From JBDLIL01 sp039714855 (lineage in GTDB: Bacteria > Patescibacteriota > Microgenomatia > UBA1400 > PJMF01), in assembly GCA_039714855.1 (NCBI GenBank), contig JBDLIL010000002.1:1-44406 (forward strand): a stretch of 44,406 bases of DNA, in the 5' to 3' direction. This document shows, piece after piece, positions 8,096-15,160 of the stretch. Every line of letters starts with the position of its first letter. The first letter of the stretch is position 1. The notes beneath the pieces were generated by a model. The model did not search any database. It saw nothing but the letters and a program-made list of their open reading frames with translations, and had not been told where the DNA came from. Made by a program: the position numbers and the translations under genes.

Positions 8096-9802
8096 ATGTC
8101 CCATCTTAAAAAAGCATATGTTTTTTTGCTTTTGCTGACAATATTTATTGTATCCAATTGGTCTCTGATTGATTATACAAAATTTTATCGAGGTCACGAT
8201 CCCACCCATTCATCACGCATAGCTGAGATGAGCCGAGCTCTAGAAGATGGGCATTTTCCTGTTCGTTGGACTGAAAATTTTGGATTTGGTTACGGCATGC
8301 CTCTATTTGAATTTTATGCACCATTGCCATTTTATTTGGGATCATTTTTATATTGGCTAAATTTAGATATGTCTTTGGTGATTAATATTTTGTATATGAT
8401 CTCTGGCCTAACTGCTTTGTTGGGAAGCTATAAACTTGCTAGCAAACTTTTTGGCAGTTCAGCAGGCTTGGTTGCTGCAGCTGCTTTTACATTGGCTCCA
8501 TATAGGGCTGTGAACATTTTCGTACGAGGGGCTATGAGTGAAGCTTGGGGGATTATGATAATGCCGTGGATTTTGCTAGAAATAGTCTTAATTTTAGAAA
8601 ATAGAAAAAATAAAAAAGCTTGGATTTTGCTAGTACTCTCTCTATTGGTTATGATGTTGAGTCATAATTTAACAACATTGATGTTCGTGCCAGTTAGCTT
8701 AATATTTGCTGTTTTTTATGCCCTTTACACGGGAGCCATTAATTGGAAAAAAAAGAGACTCGTCAATTCAGTGTTTAAAATTATTAGTGCCTATTTGTTA
8801 TCAATAGGCTTGACTGCCTTTTATCTTTTTCCTGCATTTTTAGAAAAGGATTTCACTAAAATCAGCTCTATCCTGGAGGGATATTTTCACTATTCTCATC
8901 ACTTTTTATATATTAGACAATTTTTAATACCTAGTTGGGGATATGGTGGTAGTGCATGGGGTCCTGATGACGGGATATCTTTTTTCTTGGGCTATGGTCA
9001 GCTATTGGCTCTAATAATTTCTGTTTTAGTTTTGATACAAATATTCGCCAAGAAGATCAGATCTAAAAAAGAAATAGTTAGTTTTTTTAAAAATCACTCT
9101 ATTTACATATTCTTTGGATTAGCTTTTATTTTCTCTCTTTATCTTTCATTATTAAAATCACAATGGATTTGGAACAATCTTCTTCTAATTAATTTTATTC
9201 AATTTCCTTGGAGGTGGTTGACAGTAGCTATCTTATTTTTATCTTTAATAAATGCTTATGCTGTTACCCTAATAAAGAGCAAGGTCAGGCGTTATTTATT
9301 TAGTTTTATTCTTATTTTTGTGTTACTGCTTAATGGTCGATATTTTAGTTTCGACGAGTCTAAAAAAGATTCATGGGAAATTGCTTGTGTGAGTGAGGAA
9401 TGTATTAGGGAAAAAATGAGCCCAATATTGCCCGATTATATCTATATAAATCAAGAACCTGATATTGAGCCAGTAAAAGTGGGGGAAATTACGGATCATG
9501 ATACAGAGATATTAGTTAACAGGGGCCACGAAAAATTATTTAGAGTAAGATCTGAATTTGATGAGAAAATTAATATTAATATTGCTGCTTATCCGGGCTG
9601 GAAAGTGGAAATAGATGGAGAAGGGGTGGATTGGGAAACTCCACTTTGCCAAGGCTTCGGAAACATCATTGTAGAAGTGCCAGCTGGCGATCATCAGGTG
9701 GGAGTTTATTTTGGCTATACTCCAGTTAGATTTTGGAGCGATATTATCAGCTTCTTGAGCTTGTTGATATTCTTATATTTAATTTTAGATATAAAAAAAT
9801 AA
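8096..9802 (+). CDS. polytopic membrane protein, 6-pyruvoyl-tetrahydropterin synthase-related (YfhO/GT-C-like)
   Basis: This 568-residue protein has about eleven hydrophobic helices and then an extracytoplasmic beta-rich domain (about 410-545) closed by a last TM helix. Motifs are HDPTHSSRI (34-42) in the first loop, FVRGAMSEAWG, LSHNLTTL, NFIQFPWRW, and YPGWKVEIDG in the soluble domain. These fit the PTPS-related membrane family, whose name is historical and does not imply pterin chemistry. YfhO-like relatives are GT-C proteins involved in surface glycan decoration. The protein at 27043 is a paralog with the same landmarks. It lies 4 bases upstream of the flippase gene, pointing to a role in assembling the exported glycan. 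The donor and acceptor are unknown. Confidence 0.8.
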   Translation: MSHLKKAYVFLLLLTIFIVSNWSLIDYTKFYRGHDPTHSSRIAEMSRALEDGHFPVRWTENFGFGYGMPLFEFYAPLPFYLGSFLYWLNLDMSLVINILYMISGLTALLGSYKLASKLFGSSAGLVAAAAFTLAPYRAVNIFVRGAMSEAWGIMIMPWILLEIVLILENRKNKKAWILLVLSLLVMMLSHNLTTLMFVPVSLIFAVFYALYTGAINWKKKRLVNSVFKIISAYLLSIGLTAFYLFPAFLEKDFTKISSILEGYFHYSHHFLYIRQFLIPSWGYGGSAWGPDDGISFFLGYGQLLALIISVLVLIQIFAKKIRSKKEIVSFFKNHSIYIFFGLAFIFSLYLSLLKSQWIWNNLLLINFIQFPWRWLTVAILFLSLINAYAVTLIKSKVRRYLFSFILIFVLLLNGRYFSFDESKKDSWEIACVSEECIREKMSPILPDYIYINQEPDIEPVKVGEITDHDTEILVNRGHEKLFRVRSEFDEKININIAAYPGWKVEIDGEGVDWETPLCQGFGNIIVEVPAGDHQVGVYFGYTPVRFWSDIISFLSLLIFLYLILDIKK

Positions 9803-9805
9803 ATC

Positions 9806-11314
9806 ATGATAAATAAGACAGCCATAGATACCAATCCAGACAGTGATGAGGTTTTGCCCACTATCGAAACAGGTATGGGTGAAATTGAAGCCAAAAGGTT
9901 TAAAAAGAAGTCTGTTTCTGGTGCTATTTCTTATACCCTCAGAAGTTTGATTCTTTATGGCATCAGTATGTTTACTGCTGTTATTTTAGCAGGCTATCTT
10001 AGCGCAGAGGAGTTTGGTGTTTACGGCATAGTTACCCAAATAGTGGCTTTATTGCAATTTTTCTCTGACATTGGTTTGGGATACGCACTAATTCAGCAAA
10101 AAAATAAGCCAAGCTTAAAGGAATATAGAACGGTCTTTACTATTCAACAAATTTTAGCGTTATTAATATTTTTGACGACTGTTTTCATTGCCATGAGTGG
10201 TGTTATGCAAGAAAAGGTGGGAATTGCCGGTGTTTGGGTTCTGCTAGCCTTAGGAGCTTCATTTCCACTTAGTTCATTAAAGGTTATTCCGGCCATTATC
10301 TTAGAGAGAGATCTTAACTTTTCCAAGTTGATAATTCCTAATGTTTTTGAACAACTTGTTTACAATGCCATTTTGATTTATATGGTTATTAATGGCAAAG
10401 GTGTGTTTTCTTATGCATACGCTGTAATTGTCAGAAGCATAGTGGGGGTGATTGTCATGTATCTGGTTCAATCGTGGAAGATCGGCTTAGCATTAAATTT
10501 CAAAATTATTAAAAAAACATTGGGTACAGCTTTGCAATTTCAGGCCACTGACTTTTTAGCCAGAATTAAAGATCAGTTATTTTACCTAGTATTGGGTTGG
10601 TGGTTGCCACTGAATCAGTTTGGCTATATTACTTGGTCAAAATCTTGGTCGCAGATGCCGTATATGTTGACAGTGCAAAATGTGGTGGCTATTACTTTCC
10701 CAGCTTTTTCACGGCTTCAACATGATAAAAAACGTTTAGCAAAAGCCATAGAAAAATCATTATTTTTTATTACGCTTTTAATATTCCCCATGTTGGTGGG
10801 CATGAGTGTTTTTATTATTCCTTTAACACAAATTTTTGAGCGTTACCAAAAGTGGCAGCCAGCTTTGATTACTTTTATATTTTTTACTCTCAGTATTGCT
10901 TGGTCGGCTGTCTCCACTCCACTAACTAACACTTTAGCTGCCATAGGTAAAATCAGTATTACTCTTAGGCTAATGATAATGTGGACTAGCTTAACTTGGA
11001 TAATTACGCCAATATTATTGTGGAAATTTGGTTTTAATGCGGTGGCCTTTTCAGCCTTTTTAATCTCTTTTACGTCAATATTGCCAGTGTATCTTACAAA
11101 AAAATATGTCAAGTTTAACGCCTGGGATAATGTTTGGAGACAATTATTAGCAGCAATAATAATGGGGGTTGTGGGTGTATTGGGTTTGCAATACTGGGGT
11201 CAAAGTTTTACTAAAATGCTTATCGGTATACTAATAGTTGGTTTTTCATACTTGCTAATCTTAGCGCTAATCGCTAGAAAGAAAATTATTTTAGAACTAA
11301 AAAGCCTCCGCTAG
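9806..11314 (+). CDS. Wzx-type polysaccharide flippase (MOP/MATE superfamily)
   Basis: The 502 residues comprise a polar N-terminal tail of about 40 residues, unusually long for the family, then roughly fourteen hydrophobic helices. The first helices carry SLILYGISMFTAVILAGYLS and EEFGVYGIVTQIVALLQFFSDIGLGYALIQ, the typical opening of WzxC/TuaB-like lipopolysaccharide or teichuronic acid exporters. The protein should move undecaprenyl-diphosphate-linked oligosaccharide across the membrane. It is the only flippase in the window and so probably serves the surrounding GT2/GT4 assembly line. The stop codon lies in the loop of a transcription terminator, so the transcript from 8096 appears to end here. 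Confidence 0.9.
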   Translation: MINKTAIDTNPDSDEVLPTIETGMGEIEAKRFKKKSVSGAISYTLRSLILYGISMFTAVILAGYLSAEEFGVYGIVTQIVALLQFFSDIGLGYALIQQKNKPSLKEYRTVFTIQQILALLIFLTTVFIAMSGVMQEKVGIAGVWVLLALGASFPLSSLKVIPAIILERDLNFSKLIIPNVFEQLVYNAILIYMVINGKGVFSYAYAVIVRSIVGVIVMYLVQSWKIGLALNFKIIKKTLGTALQFQATDFLARIKDQLFYLVLGWWLPLNQFGYITWSKSWSQMPYMLTVQNVVAITFPAFSRLQHDKKRLAKAIEKSLFFITLLIFPMLVGMSVFIIPLTQIFERYQKWQPALITFIFFTLSIAWSAVSTPLTNTLAAIGKISITLRLMIMWTSLTWIITPILLWKFGFNAVAFSAFLISFTSILPVYLTKKYVKFNAWDNVWRQLLAAIIMGVVGVLGLQYWGQSFTKMLIGILIVGFSYLLILALIARKKIILELKSLR

Positions 11315-11324
11315 GGAGGCTTTT
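11300..11324. terminator. bidirectional intrinsic terminator overlapping the flippase stop codon
   Basis: A perfect 10-bp inverted repeat, AAAAGCCTCC / GGAGGCTTTT, flanks a 5-base loop GCTAG that contains the flippase TAG. A-rich on one side and T-rich on the other, it can terminate both the plus transcript and the convergent minus transcript that ends at 11339. It is the only strong intrinsic terminator I see in the window. Confidence 0.85.
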
Positions 11325-11338
11325 AAAATTAATTTTAG

Positions 11339-11842
11339 CTATTTGCTTTTATCACCAGTTTTTTTAGACTCTCTTGCTTCGTGCAACATCTCGGACATTA
11401 TATTATTAATAAGTGCTTCAACATTCATATCATTAGGAGTTTGTATACCAAGAGGTTCTGAAAGGCTGTCTTTTACTAAAGAAATAAATTCTTCTTTTTC
11501 TGCAACCGTACTTCCCGTATACTCAGATATTTGAATCATTTTTCTAATCATTTCTGAAAGTGCATCGTTTGCAATTTTATTGAAGTTTTCTTCTTCCATT
11601 TGCTCAATAATTTCCTCTTTTAAAGAATTGACACAATTAAGCACATCAATAACCTCCCTATTTAAGTCAAGCCTGTTCATGGCTTCATTATCAGCTAGAA
11701 TATCTTTTGCTTGTTCGTGGGTAAATTCCCAGCTTAGTAGTGCCTGGACAATCTGAGAAATTGCAATATTTTGATTTTCGACTGTTGTATAAAAAGCTTT
11801 GTGCGCATCAATTTTAGACAAATCATGAGTTTCCTTTGGCAT
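11339..11842 (-). CDS. hypothetical helical protein
   Basis: I do not recognise this protein of about 167 residues. It looks soluble, acidic and all-helical, with no signal peptide or TM helix, for example LKEEIIEQMEEENFNKIANDALSE written in short helical blocks and a Lys-rich end KKTGDKSK. I start at ATG (MPKETHDLSK) rather than at codons 27 residues upstream. The upstream stretch includes a 30-bp element also found before the neighbouring gene, where it falls in a different reading frame, so it is probably not coding. AGAAAGAA just before the ATG could be a weak ribosome site. The gene is unrelated to glycan synthesis by any visible motif and sits in a small insertion between glycan genes. 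Confidence 0.65.
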   Translation of the reverse strand: MPKETHDLSKIDAHKAFYTTVENQNIAISQIVQALLSWEFTHEQAKDILADNEAMNRLDLNREVIDVLNCVNSLKEEIIEQMEEENFNKIANDALSEMIRKMIQISEYTGSTVAEKEEFISLVKDSLSEPLGIQTPNDMNVEALINNIMSEMLHEARESKKTGDKSK

Positions 11843-11883
11843 ATATTTCTTTCTGATAGGTATAAATAATATGTAATGATGCT

Positions 11884-11913
11884 GATTTTCTCTGTCTTTT
11901 GAGTTTTTGTCAA
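11884..11913 (-). promoter_or_regulatory. 30-bp upstream element, copy 1 (promoter/operator candidate)
   Basis: Read on the minus strand it starts with a perfect TTGACA (11913-11908) and, 17 bases later, GAAAAT. It matches 28 of 30 bases with the element at 12442-12413. It lies 41 bases before the chosen ATG of the hypothetical gene. Confidence 0.6.
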
Positions 11914-11944
11914 GCTGGCGCAAAGACCTTTCGGCAGAAAAAGC

Positions 11945-12367
11945 TTAATTGGTATTAGGAGAGTATAGTTTATAATCTATTAAATTTCCCATTGCCACTA
12001 TAATAAAATCACAAATGAATTGATCCATTAATTCAGAATTTTCTACCAAAGATGCTTTTAGGTTTTCATTATTGCTGTACAAGATGAGTGATTGTACTAC
12101 CACTTCAATTTCTTTAATAAGAATCAGGACAAAAGGATATTCATTGCTTATTAATTCGCGATCAAAAAAGCATTCGATTAATGACTTAGTAGATCTTCGA
12201 AGAAAAATCTCAACGTACATTGTGTATTCACTACCCACGTTAAGCCCGTGTGCAAAAAGTAAAAAGATCTCAAGGGCATCAACTGAATTTTGGATATTAT
12301 CTGAATTCAAGTTCTGATATTCTGCTGCCAGTTGCTTTGGTGTTTTTGGACGGGAATAAATATCCAC
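11945..12367 (-). CDS. hypothetical protein, second orphan gene
   Basis: I do not recognise this protein. The frame is open from about 12460, but the shared 30-bp promoter-like element lies inside that extension. The first plausible start after it is GTG at 12367 (MDIYSRPKTPKQLA, about 140 residues), with TTG at 12397 as an alternative. No Shine-Dalgarno sequence helps the choice. The product appears mostly alpha-helical, with hydrophobic stretches such as ALEIFLLFAHGL and YPFVLILIKEIEVVVQSLIL that look amphipathic rather than transmembrane. It reads in the same direction as the next gene, about 100 bases away, but each has its own copy of the upstream element. Confidence 0.55.
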   Translation of the reverse strand: MDIYSRPKTPKQLAAEYQNLNSDNIQNSVDALEIFLLFAHGLNVGSEYTMYVEIFLRRSTKSLIECFFDRELISNEYPFVLILIKEIEVVVQSLILYSNNENLKASLVENSELMDQFICDFIIVAMGNLIDYKLYSPNTN

Positions 12368-12412
12368 AACAGTGTTTTTTGTAAATATAAGTAGCAAATA
12401 AGTAATTAATGA

Positions 12413-12442
12413 GATTTTCTCTGTTTTTTGAATTTTTGTCAA
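12413..12442 (-). promoter_or_regulatory. 30-bp upstream element, copy 2 (promoter/operator candidate)
   Basis: The minus strand reads TTGACA (12442-12437), 17 bases, then GAAAAT, with 28 of 30 bases shared with copy 1. It is 45 bases upstream of the GTG taken as the start of the second orphan gene, nearly the same distance as copy 1 to its ATG. Confidence 0.6.
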
Positions 12443-12463
12443 TATCTTTAGCAACAGCAAAAA

Positions 12464-12472
12464 TGATAAAAT
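12464..12472 (+). promoter_or_regulatory. candidate extended -10 box for a leaderless GT2 gene
   Basis: TGATAAAAT matches an extended -10 (TG-N-TAAAAT). It ends six bases before the ATG at 12479, so transcription should begin at the start codon. No Shine-Dalgarno sequence precedes that ATG. Confidence 0.5.
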
Positions 12473-12478
12473 GTTAGC

Positions 12479-13384
12479 ATGAAACTATCCGTCGTTATCA
12501 ATACCAAAAACGCCGCTAAAACTTTAGAAAAAACTCTGAAATCTGTCTCAGACTTTGCAGATGAAGTAGTGGTGGTTGACATGGAAAGCAGTGACAAAAC
12601 TTTAAAAATAGCCAAAAAATACAAAGCTAGAATTTTTAAACACAAGGATCTAGGTTACGTAGAGCCGGCTCGCAACTTCGCTATTTCCAAAGCTAAGGGT
12701 AGTTGGATTTTTATTTTAGATGCAGATGAAGAATTGGATGACGAAATAAAGCGAGTAGCCAAGTCAATAGTGAGTGACGAGGTAGGAGAAGCTTTTAAGG
12801 CAGACTGTTACTATATTCCTAGAAAAAATTTAATTTTTAACAAGTGGATTAAGCATACAGGTTGGTGGCCTGATTATCAGCTTAGATTTTTTAAAAAAGG
12901 CCATGTAGAATGGCTGGACGAAATTCATTCTTTTCCTATTACTCAGGGAGTTGTTAAACAATTGCCAGCTAAAGAAGAGTTAGCCATTTTGCACCACAAC
13001 TACGAAGCCGTATCAGATTTTATTACTAGATTGAATAGATATTCAGAAATTCAGGCTAAAGAAATAATAAAGTCTGATGGGGCTAAGCATGACATTTTTG
13101 ATAGTTTTAGTGGAGAGTTTTTAAGTAGGCTTTTTGCCCAAGACGGCATCAGAGATGGAGCTCATGGGTTATCTCTTAGCTTATTGCAAGCCATGAATGA
13201 AGCCGTGATTCAGATGAAGGTGGGTTTCGAAAAGAAAGAAGATGATTTTGATAGTAGAAACTTAATTTTTTCACTCAGAAAATTTCAAAAAGATCTAAAT
13301 TATTGGCTTGCTGACTATGAGCTGTTACATTCTTCAGGATTTAAAAAAATTTATTGGCGACTGCGACGAAAGCTCAAATTGTAA
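12479..13384 (+). CDS. GT2 glycosyltransferase, WaaE/KdtX-like (beta-1,4-glucosyltransferase type)
   Basis: This 301-residue GT-A enzyme has KLSVVINTKNAAKTL at the N-terminus, EVVVVDMESSDKT around 29-41 and the metal-binding DADEE at 81-85. It also has HTGWWPDYQLRFFKKG near 120, the acceptor-side motif shared by WaaE-type lipopolysaccharide core glucosyltransferases. It should act in the cytoplasm using a nucleotide sugar. Two paralogs of the same subgroup are at 14339 and 25181. It heads the plus-strand run of GT genes and appears to have its own leaderless promoter. The N-terminal Met is the only start that keeps the beta1 strand complete. Confidence 0.88.
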   Translation: MKLSVVINTKNAAKTLEKTLKSVSDFADEVVVVDMESSDKTLKIAKKYKARIFKHKDLGYVEPARNFAISKAKGSWIFILDADEELDDEIKRVAKSIVSDEVGEAFKADCYYIPRKNLIFNKWIKHTGWWPDYQLRFFKKGHVEWLDEIHSFPITQGVVKQLPAKEELAILHHNYEAVSDFITRLNRYSEIQAKEIIKSDGAKHDIFDSFSGEFLSRLFAQDGIRDGAHGLSLSLLQAMNEAVIQMKVGFEKKEDDFDSRNLIFSLRKFQKDLNYWLADYELLHSSGFKKIYWRLRRKLKL

Positions 13385-13410
13385 ATTCTGGATTCTTGAT
13401 TTTTGATTCA
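13383..13410 (-). repeat. degenerate heptad repeat between two GT2 genes
   Basis: On the minus strand this reads as four 7-base words: TGAATCA, AAAATCA, AGAATCC, AGAATTT. It resembles the heptads inside genes at 4569 and 16148. It begins on the stop codon of the upstream GT2 and ends just before the next promoter. Confidence 0.4.
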
Positions 13411-13415
13411 TCATT

Positions 13416-13421
13416 TATAAT
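13416..13421 (+). promoter_or_regulatory. consensus -10 box for a leaderless GT2 gene
   Basis: A perfect TATAAT ends six bases before the ATG at 13428, in a 43-base gap after the previous gene. TTGATT occurs upstream at 13396 but only 14 bases away, so the -35 is uncertain. No Shine-Dalgarno sequence is present. Confidence 0.55.
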
Positions 13422-13427
13422 AAGTTT

Positions 13428-14342
13428 ATGGATCATGTTGTTATCGTTATAGTTCACTACAATTCCCAGAAAGACAGCTTAGATTGTTTGGAATCACTAA
13501 GAGACATTAAAACTCCAGATTTTAAATCTAGCATTGTGTTAATTGATAATGGATCTTTAAAAAATTTTATTCTTCCCAAAGCATATAAAAATAACAATGT
13601 CGAATTGATTCGCAGTGAATCAAACTTGGGTTTTACAGGCGGCAATAATTTAGGTATCACCTATGCTAGGGAAAAATTTGACCCCGATTATTTTCTACTT
13701 TTGAACAACGACACCAGAGTGGATACAGATTTTTTAAATCAACTTTACAAAAGAGCAAAAAGAGAAAAGTCTTCTTGCTTGATTTGTCCCAAAATTTATT
13801 TCGAAAAGGGTTATGAGTATCACGCTATGAGCTATTCTCCTCGTGAGAGGGGTAAGGTTTTTTGGTATGCTGGTGGTAGTATTGATTGGCCTAATTTGAC
13901 TGCACACCACAGGGGTGTTGATGAAATTGACAGGGGTCATTTCGATAACCAAAAATTAAGTGATTTTTGTACTGGCTGTTGTTTATTAATTCCTCGTAGA
14001 GCCATAGAAACAGTAGGTCTATTGGACAAAAGTTATTTTTTATATTTGGAAGATGTTGACTATAGCTTGAGAGCAAAAGAAGCTGGTTTTAAGCTGTGCT
14101 TTGAGCCCAAATCAATTATTTGGCACAAAAACGCTGGTTCTAGCGGTGGTGCTGGCTCTGGTATCTCAGTTTATTATCAGAGTAGAAATAGATTGTTTTT
14201 CGCAATAAAGCACGGATCACTCAAAACAAAATTTACAGCATTGAGAATTTTGTTGCAGAATTTAATTTCCAAAAACAAATATGAGCGAAAAGCCTCTTTT
14301 GACCTTATTTTTGCTAGAATGGGGAAGCAGCCAATAATATGA
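13428..14342 (+). CDS. GT2 glycosyltransferase, rhamnosyltransferase (WbbL)-like
   Basis: A 304-residue cytoplasmic GT-A enzyme. It opens with VIVIVHYNSQKDSLDCLESL, has LIDNGS at 38-43, NLGFTGGNN near 66-74 and LLNNDTRVD at 91-99, where NND is the metal-binding form of DxD. EDVDYSLRAKEAGF is the conserved C-terminal catalytic block of the rhamnosyltransferase-like group (GT2 subgroup containing WbbL and RfbF). With RmlB and an RmlD-like reductase nearby, a rhamnose or other 6-deoxyhexose donor is reasonable but not proven. Its stop overlaps the next start as ATGA, so translation of the next GT2 is coupled. Confidence 0.88.
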   Translation: MDHVVIVIVHYNSQKDSLDCLESLRDIKTPDFKSSIVLIDNGSLKNFILPKAYKNNNVELIRSESNLGFTGGNNLGITYAREKFDPDYFLLLNNDTRVDTDFLNQLYKRAKREKSSCLICPKIYFEKGYEYHAMSYSPRERGKVFWYAGGSIDWPNLTAHHRGVDEIDRGHFDNQKLSDFCTGCCLLIPRRAIETVGLLDKSYFLYLEDVDYSLRAKEAGFKLCFEPKSIIWHKNAGSSGGAGSGISVYYQSRNRLFFAIKHGSLKTKFTALRILLQNLISKNKYERKASFDLIFARMGKQPII

Positions 14343-15160
14343 AAAAAAGTCCCAGCATTTCCGCAATTATTATTGCCAAAAATGAAGAATCAATGATTGC
14401 TAACTGCATTGACACAGTTGCTTGGTGTGATGAAGTTTTATTAATAAACAATAATTCCACCGATGGCACTACTCAGCTTGCCAGAAATATGGGGGTCAGA
14501 GTAGTAGATTTTCACTCAGATAGTTTTGCAAAGATAAGAACAGAAGCTTTGCTCAAGGCTAAGACAGATTGGATCTTTTATATTGACGCTGATGAAAGAG
14601 TGACTCCAAAACTAAGTCAGGAAATCTTAGTAAATATAGAAACTGCCGAAGTTCCAGTTTTAAAAATTAAGCGTAAAAATATGATGTATGGTAAATACTT
14701 CAATCATGGAGGTTGGCAAAATGACTGGATAGAGAGAGTATTTTTGCGCAGCAGTTTAACTGGATGGAAGGGTGTTGTTCATGAAAGTCCTCTATATAAA
14801 GGGGAAGTTAAAAAACTACATCATGAATTGATCCATTTAACCCACCGTAACACTCAATCAAATTTTATTAAATCTGCTCAGTGGACTAAAAAAGAAGCAA
14901 AGTTACTTTTTAAAGCTAAGACTAAAAAAGTTACCTTAGTGACCTTGTTTAGAAAAAGCACAATGGAATTTCTTAGGAGGACAATTATTTTTGGTGCTAG
15001 AAAAGATGGAATGGAGGGTTTGATAGAATCCCTAGTTCAGGGCATGAATAAATTTTTAGTTTATCTTCAGCTTTGGGAATTACAACAGAAACCCAGTTTA
15101 GAAGAAAAATATACTGCTGAAGAAAAAAGAATTGCTAATTTGTGGAAAAAAACAAAATGA
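14339..15160 (+). CDS. GT2 glycosyltransferase, WaaE-like
   Basis: A 273-residue paralog of the GT2 at 12479. It opens SISAIIIAKNEESMIANC, has LINNNSTDGT near 35-44 and IDADERVTP at 82-90. FNHGGWQNDWIERVFLR matches the HxGWWPDxQxR acceptor motif of the subgroup. It overlaps both neighbours by four bases (ATGA), so it sits in the middle of a coupled four-gene block, GT2-GT2-GT4-GT2. It probably adds one hexose to the lipid-linked chain in the cytoplasm. The linkage and sugar cannot be inferred. Confidence 0.88.
   Translation: MKKSPSISAIIIAKNEESMIANCIDTVAWCDEVLLINNNSTDGTTQLARNMGVRVVDFHSDSFAKIRTEALLKAKTDWIFYIDADERVTPKLSQEILVNIETAEVPVLKIKRKNMMYGKYFNHGGWQNDWIERVFLRSSLTGWKGVVHESPLYKGEVKKLHHELIHLTHRNTQSNFIKSAQWTKKEAKLLFKAKTKKVTLVTLFRKSTMEFLRRTIIFGARKDGMEGLIESLVQGMNKFLVYLQLWELQQKPSLEEKYTAEEKRIANLWKKTK

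Noticed and set aside
8096..9802. Enzyme of tetrahydropterin synthesis
   Set aside because: The family name suggests it, but the protein is a polytopic membrane protein without the zinc-binding His residues of real PTPS.
11843..11923. N-terminal extension of the first orphan gene
   Set aside because: It contains the 30-bp element also found at 12413-12442 in another reading frame, so it is better explained as promoter DNA.
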